Positions 35,402-44,194 of a stretch of 64,000 bases of DNA are shown here, piece by piece; position 1 is the stretch's first letter; each line of letters starts with the position of its first letter. The notes under the pieces are model-generated. The model did no database searches and was not told the origin of the DNA. It was given only the letters and a program-made list of their open reading frames with translations. This DNA comes from Flexivirga oryzae. Lineage in GTDB: Bacteria; Actinomycetota; Actinomycetes; Actinomycetales; Dermatophilaceae. Position numbers and translations under genes: made by a program. The stretch covers positions 2,294,001-2,358,000 of the forward strand of contig NZ_JACHVQ010000001.1 in the NCBI RefSeq assembly GCF_014190805.1. Direction: 5' to 3'.

Positions 35402-36685
35402 ATGCCGACCGCGACACTCCCACCGCTTCCCCAGTGGCCGACTCCCCCGTCTGACCTCGGTGGCGCCATCCGCGAGGTCAAGCTCGCGCTGCGCCGGCGC
35501 ATCGAGGCTTCCGGGCGAAGCGTCGAGGAGGTCTTCGACGTCGTCGAGCGGCGCATCGCGGCCCGGGTCGCCGAGATCAAGGAGATCCAGCAGTCCGGCG
35601 GAAACCCTTGGCCGGTCATCGAATTCGATGAGGTCGCGGATCCGGCCAACCACGCTCGACTCCATGAGCTGCTCCGCCGCCGTGGCTGCGCCGTGATCCG
35701 CGGCCACTTCCCCCGCGAGCAGGCCCTGGCCTGGGACCAGGGCATCGTCGACTACGTCGAGACGAACCACTTCTTCGAGAACTACCGCGGTCCCGGCGAC
35801 GACTTCTTCGGCTCGGTCGGCTCCAAGCCCGAGATCTACCCGATCTACTGGTCCCGGCCGCAGATGGCGGCGCGCCAGAGCGACCGGATGGCGACCGTGC
35901 AGTCGTTCCTCAACCACGCGTGGCGCAGCGAATCCGAGGGCCGGCAATGGTTCGACCCGGACCGTGACTCCCTCTACCCGGACCGCATCCGGCGCCGGCC
36001 GCCGGGTGCCGACTCCGCCGGGCTGGGCACCCATCTCGACCCCGGAACCCTCGACCTGTGGATGACCCGCACCAACCAGCAGGCGTTCCGGCACCTCTTC
36101 GACGGCTCGGTCGAGCAGTACGACCCGTGGGACGCGGCCTACCGCACGATCGGTAATCAGTACCCCGGGAGCACGATGTGCTCGGCCTTCCGCACCTTCC
36201 AGGGCTGGACCGCCCTGTCGGACATGCGACACGACCAGGGTGTGCTGCAGACCGTGCCGATCCCCGAAGCCATGGCCTACCTCATGTTGCGCCCGCTGCT
36301 GGAGGACGTGCCCGAGGACGAGATGTGCGGAGTGGCCACGAATCAGGTCTTCCCGGCCGGTTGGAAGTGGCAGCCGCTGCTCATGGATGCCCTGAGCGGT
36401 CTGCCCGACATACAGGCCGGTGACTCGGTCTGGTGGCACTGCGACATGATCCACGGCGTGGATTCGGTGCAGGACCAACAGGGTTGGGGCAACGTGATGT
36501 ACATCCCCGCCGCGCCCTGGTGCCCTCGCAACGCGGAGTATGCCGTCTCCGTCCGCGCCGCGTTCGCCGCAGGCGACAGCCCGACCGACTTCCCCGCCGA
36601 GCACTACGAGCGCGACTGGGCGGACCGGTTCACCGAGGAGGAACTGAACGACACCGGTCGCCGCGGGCTGGGCCTCGTCGACTGA
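35402..36685 (+). CDS. DUF1479/YbiU-family protein, putative Fe(II)/2-oxoglutarate dioxygenase fold
   Basis: 427 residues. It matches the YbiU/DUF1479 family throughout, including DPANHARLHELLRRRGCAVIRG, HFFENYRGPGDDFFGSVG and the near-end block AGDSVWWHCDMIHGVDSV. A facial-triad pattern is visible: HLDPG (H and D) near 220 and the distal His in DMIHGV near 352. The reaction is unknown. AGGAGA lies six bases before the ATG. Control by the divergent ROK regulator suggests a substrate linked to sugars or sugar acids (inference). Confidence 0.88.
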   Translation: MPTATLPPLPQWPTPPSDLGGAIREVKLALRRRIEASGRSVEEVFDVVERRIAARVAEIKEIQQSGGNPWPVIEFDEVADPANHARLHELLRRRGCAVIRGHFPREQALAWDQGIVDYVETNHFFENYRGPGDDFFGSVGSKPEIYPIYWSRPQMAARQSDRMATVQSFLNHAWRSESEGRQWFDPDRDSLYPDRIRRRPPGADSAGLGTHLDPGTLDLWMTRTNQQAFRHLFDGSVEQYDPWDAAYRTIGNQYPGSTMCSAFRTFQGWTALSDMRHDQGVLQTVPIPEAMAYLMLRPLLEDVPEDEMCGVATNQVFPAGWKWQPLLMDALSGLPDIQAGDSVWWHCDMIHGVDSVQDQQGWGNVMYIPAAPWCPRNAEYAVSVRAAFAAGDSPTDFPAEHYERDWADRFTEEELNDTGRRGLGLVD

Positions 36686-36734
36686 CGGCTCACCCAGCGG
36701 TTGACGGTCGAACCGGCGGTTGACCCCGATATTG

Positions 36735-36778
36735 CGCCGTCAGCGGGCGGTCGGGCCGTCAGCGGGCGGTCGGGCCGT
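36735..36778. repeat. 19-bp tandem repeat between convergent genes
   Basis: The unit CAGCGGGCGGTCGGGCCGT occurs twice in tandem from 36741 with a 19-bp period, and a third copy is cut short at the phosphotransferase stop. The rest of the 92-bp gap after the DUF1479 gene holds two GGTTGAC words and nothing else that I recognise. Confidence 0.7.
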
Positions 36779-37869
36779 CAGCCGTCGCTCCCCGCGTCGA
36801 CCGGTGCCGGCAAGTCCACTCCGGTCACCGCGCACACCTGCCGCACCGCCGGGTCGATGACCTGCGGCGCCCATTGCGCGCGCTCCGCGTCGGTCGCATG
36901 GCCGAGTGCCCGCTCCATCGCACGGATGCGCGCCAGCTGGGCGAGCAACAGCGCGTCCGGCAACAGTTCCTTGAGGCGCGCGCTCGGCACCAGGTCGGCC
37001 CACGCCGACACATAGGACCGGACCAGGCGCGCGTCACGCTCGGGATCGGCCGGCAGGCCGAAGTGGTATGACGGTCCCTGCAGCGCAATCATCAACGAGC
37101 ACAGCGGGTTTCCGACATAGGCATCGCCCCAGTCGAAGAACCGGGAGTCGTGTATGGCGGCCGCGGACCCGTCCACGCAGAACACGTTGCCGGCGTGCAG
37201 GTCGTTGTGCTGGATGGTGTCCGGCAACCCGGAGTCGGCCAACCGCGCAGCGGCCGCACGCACCGGATCTTCGGTCCCGGGCAACGCGGCGCCGTACCCC
37301 GCGAGCCAGTGCTCGACGAGCTCCGGCGAACTCCAGCGCGGCACGCCACCGGCGACCAGATCGTCCACGACGTCGACCGATGCCCGCTGCAGCCGGGCAT
37401 AGCGCCGCAGCACACCGGACCACAGCCCGACGATGCTGTCGGCATCGGCGACCTCACGCAGTTGCCGTCCCTGGTCCGGCATCAGCAACCAGCCACGCTC
37501 CTCGTCCGACGCCCAGACCTCCGGCAACCGGTCGGGCGCCACCTTCGCCAGCACCCGGTAGATCACCGGCTCCGGCGACGTGCTCGGCGAGCACGCCTTG
37601 AACCACGCCCGTCCCGCCGAGGTGTCGACCACGAGTTGGGTGGACCAGGCACGCACCCGCGGCTGGCGCGGAGTCACCGGCACCCGGGTCAGCCCGCGGC
37701 GCTCGAGCGACTCGTCGATCCAGCGGGTCGCCTCACGACGCCACGCATCGGTCTGCCACAACGCAGAAGTCGGCTGCGCGATCTCGATACGCTCCTTCGT
37801 CGCTACTCGATCCGCGGACGTCGCTGCTCGATCCGCGGACGGCGCTGCTCGATCCGCGCCCGCTGTCAC
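36778..37869 (-). CDS. APH-fold phosphotransferase
   Basis: 363 residues. The kinase core is aminoglycoside-phosphotransferase-like: IQHNDLHAGNVF with catalytic Asp near 223, and FFDWGDA with the metal-binding Asp. It may phosphorylate a small molecule; no substrate can be assigned. The GTG at 37869 overlaps the dxs stop (GTGA), so translation is probably coupled. The first roughly 25 residues (DRAAPSADRAATSADRVAT) come from a 21-bp tandem repeat rather than from a conserved domain. The functional domain starts near ALWQTDAWRREATRW. Confidence 0.82.
   Translation of the reverse strand: MTAGADRAAPSADRAATSADRVATKERIEIAQPTSALWQTDAWRREATRWIDESLERRGLTRVPVTPRQPRVRAWSTQLVVDTSAGRAWFKACSPSTSPEPVIYRVLAKVAPDRLPEVWASDEERGWLLMPDQGRQLREVADADSIVGLWSGVLRRYARLQRASVDVVDDLVAGGVPRWSSPELVEHWLAGYGAALPGTEDPVRAAAARLADSGLPDTIQHNDLHAGNVFCVDGSAAAIHDSRFFDWGDAYVGNPLCSLMIALQGPSYHFGLPADPERDARLVRSYVSAWADLVPSARLKELLPDALLLAQLARIRAMERALGHATDAERAQWAPQVIDPAVRQVCAVTGVDLPAPVDAGSDG
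37785..37862. repeat. Repeat-family copy encoding the phosphotransferase N-terminus
   Basis: CTCGATACGCTCCTTCGTCG then CTACTCGATCC (from 37783) is a member of the family seen at 27579-27774. It passes into three copies of a 21-bp unit, CGCTGCTCGATCCGCGGACG, at 37801, 37822 and 37843. Because 21 is a multiple of 3, the copies stay in frame. Confidence 0.75.
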
Positions 37870-39740
37870 GCGTGCGCGGTGAGCCGCGCGATCAGCTGCG
37901 TGCCGATGACGTCGGGTGTCAGGCCGATCGCCTCGAGCACCTGCCCGCGCGAGGCGTGGTCGAGGTATTCCTTCGGAATGCCGAAGGTGTGCACCTGCGC
38001 CGGGACGTCGGCGACCCGCAGGCTGTGCGCGATCGCGACGCCGATGCCGGAGGTCACCAGGTTGTCCTCGATGACCACGACATGCTGCGCCGTCCGGGCC
38101 AGCCGCACCACGTCGTCGGACACCGGGAGCACCCAGCGCGGGTCCACGACCAGCGCCGAATGCCCCTGTGCCTCAAGCTTCTCCGCGACCTGCAGGGCCG
38201 TCGGGCACATCGCGCCGACACCCACGATCAGCACCTGCGGGTCGTCCGCGTCGTGCAGCACGTCCAGTGTGCCGTCGGAACGCACCGCGGCGAGCGGCTC
38301 GGCGACGTCGCCCTTGGGGAAGCGGAGCACCGTCGGTGCGTCGTCGACGGCGACGGCCTCGCGCAGCTGAGCCTTCACCTGCTCCCCGTCCCGTGGCGCC
38401 GCCAGCCGCAGCCCGGGCACGATCGAGCAGATCGACATGTCCCACATGCCGTTGTGCGACGGGCCGTCCGACCCGGTGACGCCGGCCCGGTCGAGCACGA
38501 AAGTGACTCCCGCGTGGTGCAATCCGGCATCCATCAGCATCTGGTCGAACGCGCGGTTGAGGAAGGTCGCGTAGACCGCTACCACCGGGTGCATGCCGCC
38601 GTACGCGAGCCCGGAGGCCATCGTCACCGCGTGCTGCTCGGCGATGCCGACGTCGATGACCCGCTGCGGGTACTTCTCGGCGAACTTGTCCAGCCCGACC
38701 GGGATCATCATCGCCGCGGTGATCGCGACCAGGTCGGGGCGCTCCTTGCCCAGCCGCACCATCTCGTCGCTGAACTCGTCGGTCCAGATCCGTCCCGCCA
38801 CCTCGAAGGGGAGGCCGGTCTCCGGGTTGATCTTGCCGATGCCGTGCATGTGGTCGGCCTCGTCGTCCAGCGCCGGCTGGTAGCCGCGGCCCTTCTCGGT
38901 GATGACGTGCACGATGCACGGCGCACCGAACGAGCGGGCGCGCCGCAACGCCTGCTCGACCGCGGCCTCGTCGTGGCCGTCGACCGGCCCGACATACTTG
39001 ATGCCGAGGTCCTCGAACATCCCCTGCTGCGGGTAGACGATGTCCTTGATGCCGCGCTTCACCCCGTGCAGCGTCTCGTAGACGATGTCGCCGACCACCG
39101 GCGTGCCCCTCAGCGTCGTCTTGCCCCAGTCGAGCATCCGCTCGTAGTTGCGGGTGGTGCGCAGCGCCGCCAGGTGGTCGGCGAGCCCGCCGATGGTCGG
39201 CGCGTAGCTGCGTTCGTTGTCGTTGACCACGATCACCAGCGGCAGATCCTGCTCGACGGCGATGTTGTTGATGGCCTCCCACGACATACCGCCGGTGAGC
39301 GCGCCGTCACCGATCACCGCGACGGTATGCCGGTTCCGTTCCCCCGCGAGCACCCGTGCCTTGGCGATGCCCTCGGCCCAGGACAGCGACGACGACGCGT
39401 GCGAACTCTCCACGATGTCGTGCTCGGACTCCGCCCGCGACGGGTAGCCGGACAGACCGCCCTGCTTCTTCAGTTTGGAGAAGTCGTGCCGCCCGGTGAG
39501 CAGCTTGTGCACGTAGGACTGGTGGCCGGTGTCGAAGACGATCGAGTCCTTTGGCGACTCGAAGACGCGGTGCAGCGCGATGGTGAGCTCGACGACGCCC
39601 AGGTTGGGCCCGAGGTGGCCGCCGGTCCGGGACACCGAGTCGACCAGGAACTCGCGGATCTCCACCGCCAGGTCGTCCAGGCGATCCGCGGGCAGCCGCC
39701 GCAGGTCCTCGGGTGACGAGATCGTCTCGAGCAGTCCCAC
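37866..39740 (-). CDS. dxs: 1-deoxy-D-xylulose-5-phosphate synthase
   Basis: 624 residues, normal length. This TPP-dependent enzyme joins pyruvate and glyceraldehyde-3-phosphate in the first step of the MEP isoprenoid pathway. Motifs: DTGHQSYVHKLLTGR with the conserved His, the TPP/Mg block GDGALTGGMSWEAINNI, and the transketolase pyrimidine-domain block MPVVAVYATF-like region IVGVGAMCPTALQ near the C-terminal domain. GTG start at 39740. Its stop overlaps the next gene (GTGA). It is divergent from the TPP-riboswitch transporter operon, a neat pairing of TPP user and TPP-precursor supply. Confidence 0.95.
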   Translation of the reverse strand: MGLLETISSPEDLRRLPADRLDDLAVEIREFLVDSVSRTGGHLGPNLGVVELTIALHRVFESPKDSIVFDTGHQSYVHKLLTGRHDFSKLKKQGGLSGYPSRAESEHDIVESSHASSSLSWAEGIAKARVLAGERNRHTVAVIGDGALTGGMSWEAINNIAVEQDLPLVIVVNDNERSYAPTIGGLADHLAALRTTRNYERMLDWGKTTLRGTPVVGDIVYETLHGVKRGIKDIVYPQQGMFEDLGIKYVGPVDGHDEAAVEQALRRARSFGAPCIVHVITEKGRGYQPALDDEADHMHGIGKINPETGLPFEVAGRIWTDEFSDEMVRLGKERPDLVAITAAMMIPVGLDKFAEKYPQRVIDVGIAEQHAVTMASGLAYGGMHPVVAVYATFLNRAFDQMLMDAGLHHAGVTFVLDRAGVTGSDGPSHNGMWDMSICSIVPGLRLAAPRDGEQVKAQLREAVAVDDAPTVLRFPKGDVAEPLAAVRSDGTLDVLHDADDPQVLIVGVGAMCPTALQVAEKLEAQGHSALVVDPRWVLPVSDDVVRLARTAQHVVVIEDNLVTSGIGVAIAHSLRVADVPAQVHTFGIPKEYLDHASRGQVLEAIGLTPDVIGTQLIARLTAHA

Positions 39741-39876
39741 GTCGTTCGCGCCTTCCAGTCCTCGGGTGTCCGTCGGTCGAGTCTACGCGTCGGTAGATGC
39801 TCCCCTGGTCAAGGACGCCTCGGGCGGGCCGTCGGTTGCATCGCAGAACACTGGTAGCGTTGCAGGCACACAAACC

Positions 39877-39962
39877 ACCGACAGGGGAGCGCTTCGGCGC
39901 TGAGAGTGCGGCCCCGCCGCAGACCCTTGAACCTGCTCCGGTTAGCACCGGCGAAGGGAGTC
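39877..39962 (+). ncRNA. TPP riboswitch (THI element)
   Basis: The element contains the conserved TPP-aptamer words in order: ACAGGGGAGC, GCTGAGAGTGCGG, CCGCAGACCCTTGAACCTG, GGTTAGCACCGGCG and AAGGGAGT. The hairpin GAGCGCTTCGGCGCTGAGA is the P3-like arm with its bulge. The last word doubles as the ribosome binding site of the next gene (start 39966), so ligand binding probably blocks translation. A weak -10 (TAGCGT, 39855-39860) lies upstream. Confidence 0.96.
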
Positions 39963-39965
39963 CAC

Positions 39966-40595
39966 ATGGCTACTGTCAGCGCGCCCACCGAACGGGCGAA
40001 GATCACGTCGCTGCTCAGCTATCGCACGATCGACCTGGTCACGGTCGCCACCCTCGGCGTCGCGTCCGGTGTCGTCTTCTGGGCCTGGTCCCAGGCCTGG
40101 AACGGCATCAGCACGCTCGCCCTCTTCACCGCTCCCCCGGTGCTCGGCCTGCTGGCGGGGCCGTGGCTGATCGCCGGTGTGCTCGGCGGCCTCGTGGTGC
40201 GCAAGCCGGGTGCGGCGCTCGCCGCCGAGCTGATCGGCGCCGCCGTCGAGATGCTCATCGGCAACCAGTGGGGCACCAGCACCCTCATCTCCGGCCTGCT
40301 GCAAGGGCTCGGCGTCGAGGTCGTCCTGGCGCTGCTGCTCTACAAACGCTTCGGCGTCGTGGCGGCAGCTCTGGGCGGTGCGCTCGCGGGCGCGTTCGAG
40401 ATCTTCTACGAGTGGCACAGCTACTACTCGGCGTGGACCTGGAACTACAAGCTGGCCTACCTGGGCTGCACGATGCTCTCCGGCGCGCTCCTGGCCGGCG
40501 TGGTCGGCTGGCTGCTGGTGCGTGCGCTGGCCGCCACCGGTGTCCTGGACGCCTTCGGCGCGGGTCGTGAGCACCACGCCCGCAACGCGGTGTGA
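39966..40595 (+). CDS. ykoE: ECF transporter substrate-binding subunit YkoE (thiamine/HMP)
   Basis: 209 residues with about five or six membrane helices. It starts MATVSAPTERAKITSLL, right after the riboswitch and its AAGGGAG. The helix block YRTIDLVTVATLGVASGVVF and IGNQWGTSTLISGLLQGLG fit the YkoE S-component family. It binds the pyrimidine precursor HMP or thiamine for the YkoEDC importer. The stop overlaps the next gene by GTGA. The riboswitch gives direct evidence for a thiamine-related substrate. Confidence 0.93.
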   Translation: MATVSAPTERAKITSLLSYRTIDLVTVATLGVASGVVFWAWSQAWNGISTLALFTAPPVLGLLAGPWLIAGVLGGLVVRKPGAALAAELIGAAVEMLIGNQWGTSTLISGLLQGLGVEVVLALLLYKRFGVVAAALGGALAGAFEIFYEWHSYYSAWTWNYKLAYLGCTMLSGALLAGVVGWLLVRALAATGVLDAFGAGREHHARNAV

Positions 40596-42016
40596 CCGGC
40601 GCACACGCCAGGTTCTGCGGCTTCGGCTGGCGCCCGCTGGGGCGCCGGGACGAGGTCATCAGCGGGCTCGACCTGAGCTTCTCCCCCGGCGAGATCGTGC
40701 TGCTCGCCGGCGGCAGTGGCGCGGGTAAGTCGACGCTGCTGCGTGCCCTGGCCGGGCTGCTCGGCGAGGCGGTCCCGGGCGACCAGACCGGCACCGTCGA
40801 GGTCGATGCCCCATCCGGGTTGCTGCTGCAGAACCCCGCCGACTCGCTGGTCGCGGCCACCATCGGCCGCGAGGTCGCGTTCGGGCCGGAGAACCTCGCC
40901 CTGCCGCGGGAGGAGATCTGGCGGCGCGTCCACGACGGGCTCGCCCGGGTCGGGCTGCGGTATGACGTGCAGCGTCCCACCTCCGCGCTCTCCGGTGGTG
41001 AGCTGCAACGCCTGGCGCTGGCCGGCGTGCTCGCCATCCGGCCGGGGCTGCTGCTGCTGGACGAACCGACCTCGATGCTGGACGACGACACCGCCGAGCA
41101 CGTCCGGCACTGCGTCCTGCAGGCGGCCCGCGCCGCCGGTGCGACGACCGTCGTGGTCGAGCACCGCATCGGTCCCTGGCTGCCCCACTGCGACCGCGTC
41201 GTCGTGCTCGAGCGGGGCGAGGTCATCGCCGACACCACGCCGGCGGTCTTCACCGCGGATCACACCCGGCGCATGCTCGACGCCGGCGTGTGGATGCCGG
41301 GCGTCCCCGACCCCTCCCCGGTCACCGTCGACGCCGCCTGGGTGACCCCTGCGCAACCCGGCCCGCAGCTGCGCGCCGAGTCCGTCCAGCTGGACCTGAG
41401 GGTGCGCTCGTTGCAGGGCAGCACCACCCACCGCGCGCTGGACCGGGCGAGCACGACCCTGCTCCCCGGCCGGGTGACGGCACTGGTCGGGCCCTCGGGC
41501 GCGGGCAAGTCGACCCTGCTCGCCGTCTTCGCCGGGCTGCTGCCGCCGACCAGCGGCACGATCGAGGGCGCGGAACCACCGTTCGCCCGCCGTCGCTCGA
41601 AGGCACTCGCGGCCGCCGCCGGCTTCGTCCCGCAGAACCCCGAGCACGGCTTCCTGCGCACGACGGTCCGCGACGAAGTGGCGTGCACGGCAACGGCTCT
41701 GGGCCGCTCGGTCGACGTGGACGGTCTGCTCGAGCTGATGCGGCTGGACCACCTCGCGGGCGCGAACCCGTTCCAGCTGTCCGGTGGTGAGCAGCGTCGG
41801 CTGGCCGTGCTGGCGGCCCTGGCGCACCGCCCCGGTGTGGTGCTGCTCGACGAGCCCACCGTCGGCCAGGACCGGCACACCTGGGCGGCCGTGACCGGTT
41901 GGGCACTGGCCGCACGGGACGCCGGCGCGACCGTCGGTGTCGCCACCCACGACGGCTCCGTCGTGCGCCGGGCCGACACCGTCATACAGCTCAAGGCTGG
42001 GGAGGTCGTCGGATGA
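40592..42016 (+). CDS. ykoD: ECF transporter double ATPase YkoD
   Basis: 474 residues with two ATPase domains in one chain. Domain 1: Walker A GGSGAGKST near 45, signature LSGGELQRLAL, Walker B LLLLDEPTS. Domain 2: Walker A GPSGAGKST near 298, signature LSGGEQRRLAV, Walker B VVLLDEPTV. It powers the YkoE/YkoC membrane parts. Start GTG at 40592 overlaps the ykoE stop; the end overlaps ykoC by ATGA. All catalytic motifs are complete in both domains. Confidence 0.95.
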   Translation: MTGAHARFCGFGWRPLGRRDEVISGLDLSFSPGEIVLLAGGSGAGKSTLLRALAGLLGEAVPGDQTGTVEVDAPSGLLLQNPADSLVAATIGREVAFGPENLALPREEIWRRVHDGLARVGLRYDVQRPTSALSGGELQRLALAGVLAIRPGLLLLDEPTSMLDDDTAEHVRHCVLQAARAAGATTVVVEHRIGPWLPHCDRVVVLERGEVIADTTPAVFTADHTRRMLDAGVWMPGVPDPSPVTVDAAWVTPAQPGPQLRAESVQLDLRVRSLQGSTTHRALDRASTTLLPGRVTALVGPSGAGKSTLLAVFAGLLPPTSGTIEGAEPPFARRRSKALAAAAGFVPQNPEHGFLRTTVRDEVACTATALGRSVDVDGLLELMRLDHLAGANPFQLSGGEQRRLAVLAALAHRPGVVLLDEPTVGQDRHTWAAVTGWALAARDAGATVGVATHDGSVVRRADTVIQLKAGEVVG

Positions 42017-42705
42017 AACACGTGCTGCCCCAGGCGAATCCGCTCGCTCTGCTGACATTCGGGTTCACCGCGGTGGTCGGGTCGTTCCTGATCGGTCGGC
42101 CGGTGGCGGCTGCGGTCGTCGTCGCGGTGTATGCCGTCCTCGCGCTCGCGTGTGTCCCCTCGTGGCGGCCGCTGCGCTGGCGGCTGTTCGCGGTCGGCTT
42201 CGCCGCTGTGTCGCTGTGGTGGTCCTCGTGGCTGCTCGGCGGGCACGACGTCTCCATCGCCACGACGGCCGCCGGACGAATCCTGGTGCTCGCGCTGCCG
42301 GGCGCGATCGTCGCGGCCTTCATCGACCCGATGCGCTTCGGCGACGCGTTGGCCCAGAACCTCCGGCTGCCGGCGCGATTCGTCGGCGCGTTCACCGCGT
42401 CGCTGACCCGCTTCGACCGGCTCGGCGAGACGTTCGACCAGTTGCAGCGCACCCGCCGGATCCGTGGCTTCGGCCCGTCCCGCAACCCGATCTCGCGGGC
42501 AGCGACCACCGCGCCGCTAACCTTCGGGTTGCTCGTGACCGCCATGCGGGGAGCCACCCAGCTGTCGCTCGCGATGGACTCGCGCGGCTTCGCGACGGCG
42601 CAGCGGCGCAGCTGGGCGCAGCCCTCGCCGTGGCGCCGCGGGGACACGCTGATCGTCGCCGCGGCGGTGCTGGTGACGATCGTCCTCCCGGTCGCCCTGC
42701 GGTGA
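42013..42705 (+). CDS. ykoC: ECF transporter transmembrane (T) subunit YkoC
   Basis: 230 residues with about five membrane helices. The coupling-helix motifs typical of T components are visible in RRIRGFGPSRNPISRAA and AMDSRGFATAQRR (the two short Ala-Arg-Gly-like motifs that touch the ATPase). ATG at 42013 overlaps the ykoD stop. It completes the TPP-controlled YkoEDC operon. Confidence 0.93.
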   Translation: MKHVLPQANPLALLTFGFTAVVGSFLIGRPVAAAVVVAVYAVLALACVPSWRPLRWRLFAVGFAAVSLWWSSWLLGGHDVSIATTAAGRILVLALPGAIVAAFIDPMRFGDALAQNLRLPARFVGAFTASLTRFDRLGETFDQLQRTRRIRGFGPSRNPISRAATTAPLTFGLLVTAMRGATQLSLAMDSRGFATAQRRSWAQPSPWRRGDTLIVAAAVLVTIVLPVALR

Positions 42706-42712
42706 CCGCGAC

Positions 42713-44056
42713 CTACCAGTTGGCCTCGTGCGGAGCGCGGGGCAGCCGCCACCGCGCCGGGTGGTTGAGGTAGACCGTGCCGCCGCTGTGCGGGACCCAG
42801 ACGTTCTCGAACTGCCCGCGCTTGTAGGTGACCCGGACCTGCTTGTCGTCGGCGATCAGGTGGGACGCCGGGTCGTTCATCACCGGGTCGCCGTCGGCGG
42901 TGAAGCCGACCAGCACCATCAGGTGCCCGTTGGTCGAGTAACCGGCACCGTCCAGCTCCGAACTCTTGAACGACACGGAGGTGATCACCGGCATCCCGGC
43001 GGCGATGAACGGCTCCGCCTCGGCCAGGCTGCGCAACCGGGTCACGAAACCCTCCAGCCCGAACCGGGAGGTGTAGGCCGTGTTGAACGGCCAGTTGCCG
43101 CACCCCTCGTACACATAGTCGTAGGTGTTGCGGGCTGCGTAGTCGACCTGCGGGTCGGCGTATGACGGGTCCACCCACGACAGGTCCGCGGCGTTCGGGC
43201 CGCGGCGCCACCAGGCCAGCACCATCGACGACGACGTCGGTGAGCACCACGCCTCTCCCCCGTTGTCCCACTGCGGATACTGCCCGACGTGCGTCTCCTG
43301 GGAGAAGGTCGGGACGTCGAGGATGACCTCGCGGCCGAGGGTGAACGTGCTCTCCGGCACGGTCGGGTCGTCCGGCAGCGCCGACGAGACGGCCCCGAGG
43401 AAGCGCACCGTCGGTGTCAGCCGCGAGCGATGCGGGCGCAGCAACTGGACGCGCAGCTGGAAGGCGACGAACGTGTGGTCGTTGAGCAGGTGCAACGTGT
43501 CGGTCCACACCGTCGCGTAGTCGGTGCCCTGCCCGTCCAGCGACTGACGCTGGATCGCGCCGCCCTGCTCGGTGTCGTTGCTGCACCACCGGCCGAGCAC
43601 GAACCAGTCGGACAGCGTGCCGTCCTCGGCGCGCCCGCGGACGTTGACCTCGATCCAGGTGCCGTTCGGTGTGTCGGCGTTCCAGGAGGAGATGAGTTCG
43701 GTCAGGCCGAAGCCGTTGGTGCGCCAGGGTGCGGTCCAGGTGCTGACGTCATACAGCTTGGTGGGCGCGTTCTCGACTGTGGGGTCTGCGAATTCGCGGG
43801 TGCCGGCCGGTCGGGAGATGCGCAGGCCGTGCTGGTCGAAGTGCACGCCGCGACACTCACCGTGTGCCCAGTCCCGCGCGCTCGAGAAGCGGTGGTAGCG
43901 GATGTGCCGGTCGCTGTCCCCGTCCGCTCCGGCTGCGGAGGCCACGGGCGCCCCGAAGAGCAGCGCACCACCCGCCGCCACACCCCCCAGCATCACCTGG
44001 CGGCGGTTCGGCGCCGGCAGCTTGTCGGTGGTGATCAACCCGGAACGATCGGACAT
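42713..44056 (-). CDS. Secreted C39-like cysteine peptidase domain protein (Tat signal)
   Basis: 447 residues. The N-terminus has a twin-Arg signal PNRRQVMLGGVAAGGALLF, cleaved near ASAA. A beta-rich region (about 60-235) precedes a Peptidase_C39_2 domain. Likely catalytic residues are the Cys in EAWCSPTSSSMVL, the His in TNGHLMVLVGF and the Asp in PVMNDPAS. It may cleave peptides or cell-wall linked material outside the cell; the substrate is unknown. GAAGGAG lies nine bases before the ATG. It is convergent with the YkoEDC operon. Confidence 0.88.
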   Translation of the reverse strand: MSDRSGLITTDKLPAPNRRQVMLGGVAAGGALLFGAPVASAAGADGDSDRHIRYHRFSSARDWAHGECRGVHFDQHGLRISRPAGTREFADPTVENAPTKLYDVSTWTAPWRTNGFGLTELISSWNADTPNGTWIEVNVRGRAEDGTLSDWFVLGRWCSNDTEQGGAIQRQSLDGQGTDYATVWTDTLHLLNDHTFVAFQLRVQLLRPHRSRLTPTVRFLGAVSSALPDDPTVPESTFTLGREVILDVPTFSQETHVGQYPQWDNGGEAWCSPTSSSMVLAWWRRGPNAADLSWVDPSYADPQVDYAARNTYDYVYEGCGNWPFNTAYTSRFGLEGFVTRLRSLAEAEPFIAAGMPVITSVSFKSSELDGAGYSTNGHLMVLVGFTADGDPVMNDPASHLIADDKQVRVTYKRGQFENVWVPHSGGTVYLNHPARWRLPRAPHEANW

Positions 44057-44194
44057 GGGACGGACTCCTTCGAGTCTCGGGGTGAGTGATGACCACTTCC
44101 AGTCTTGCGTAAAGGAGCACCGGAGATGTCAGATCTGCGCAAACTGTTTCCGCGGGTCGCACTCCCGATCATTGCCGGTCGTCGGCATCAACTC

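Noticed and set aside
37872..39716. A 614-codon open frame opposite dxs.
   Set aside because: It is a shadow of dxs: His/Val/Arg-rich with no recognisable domain.
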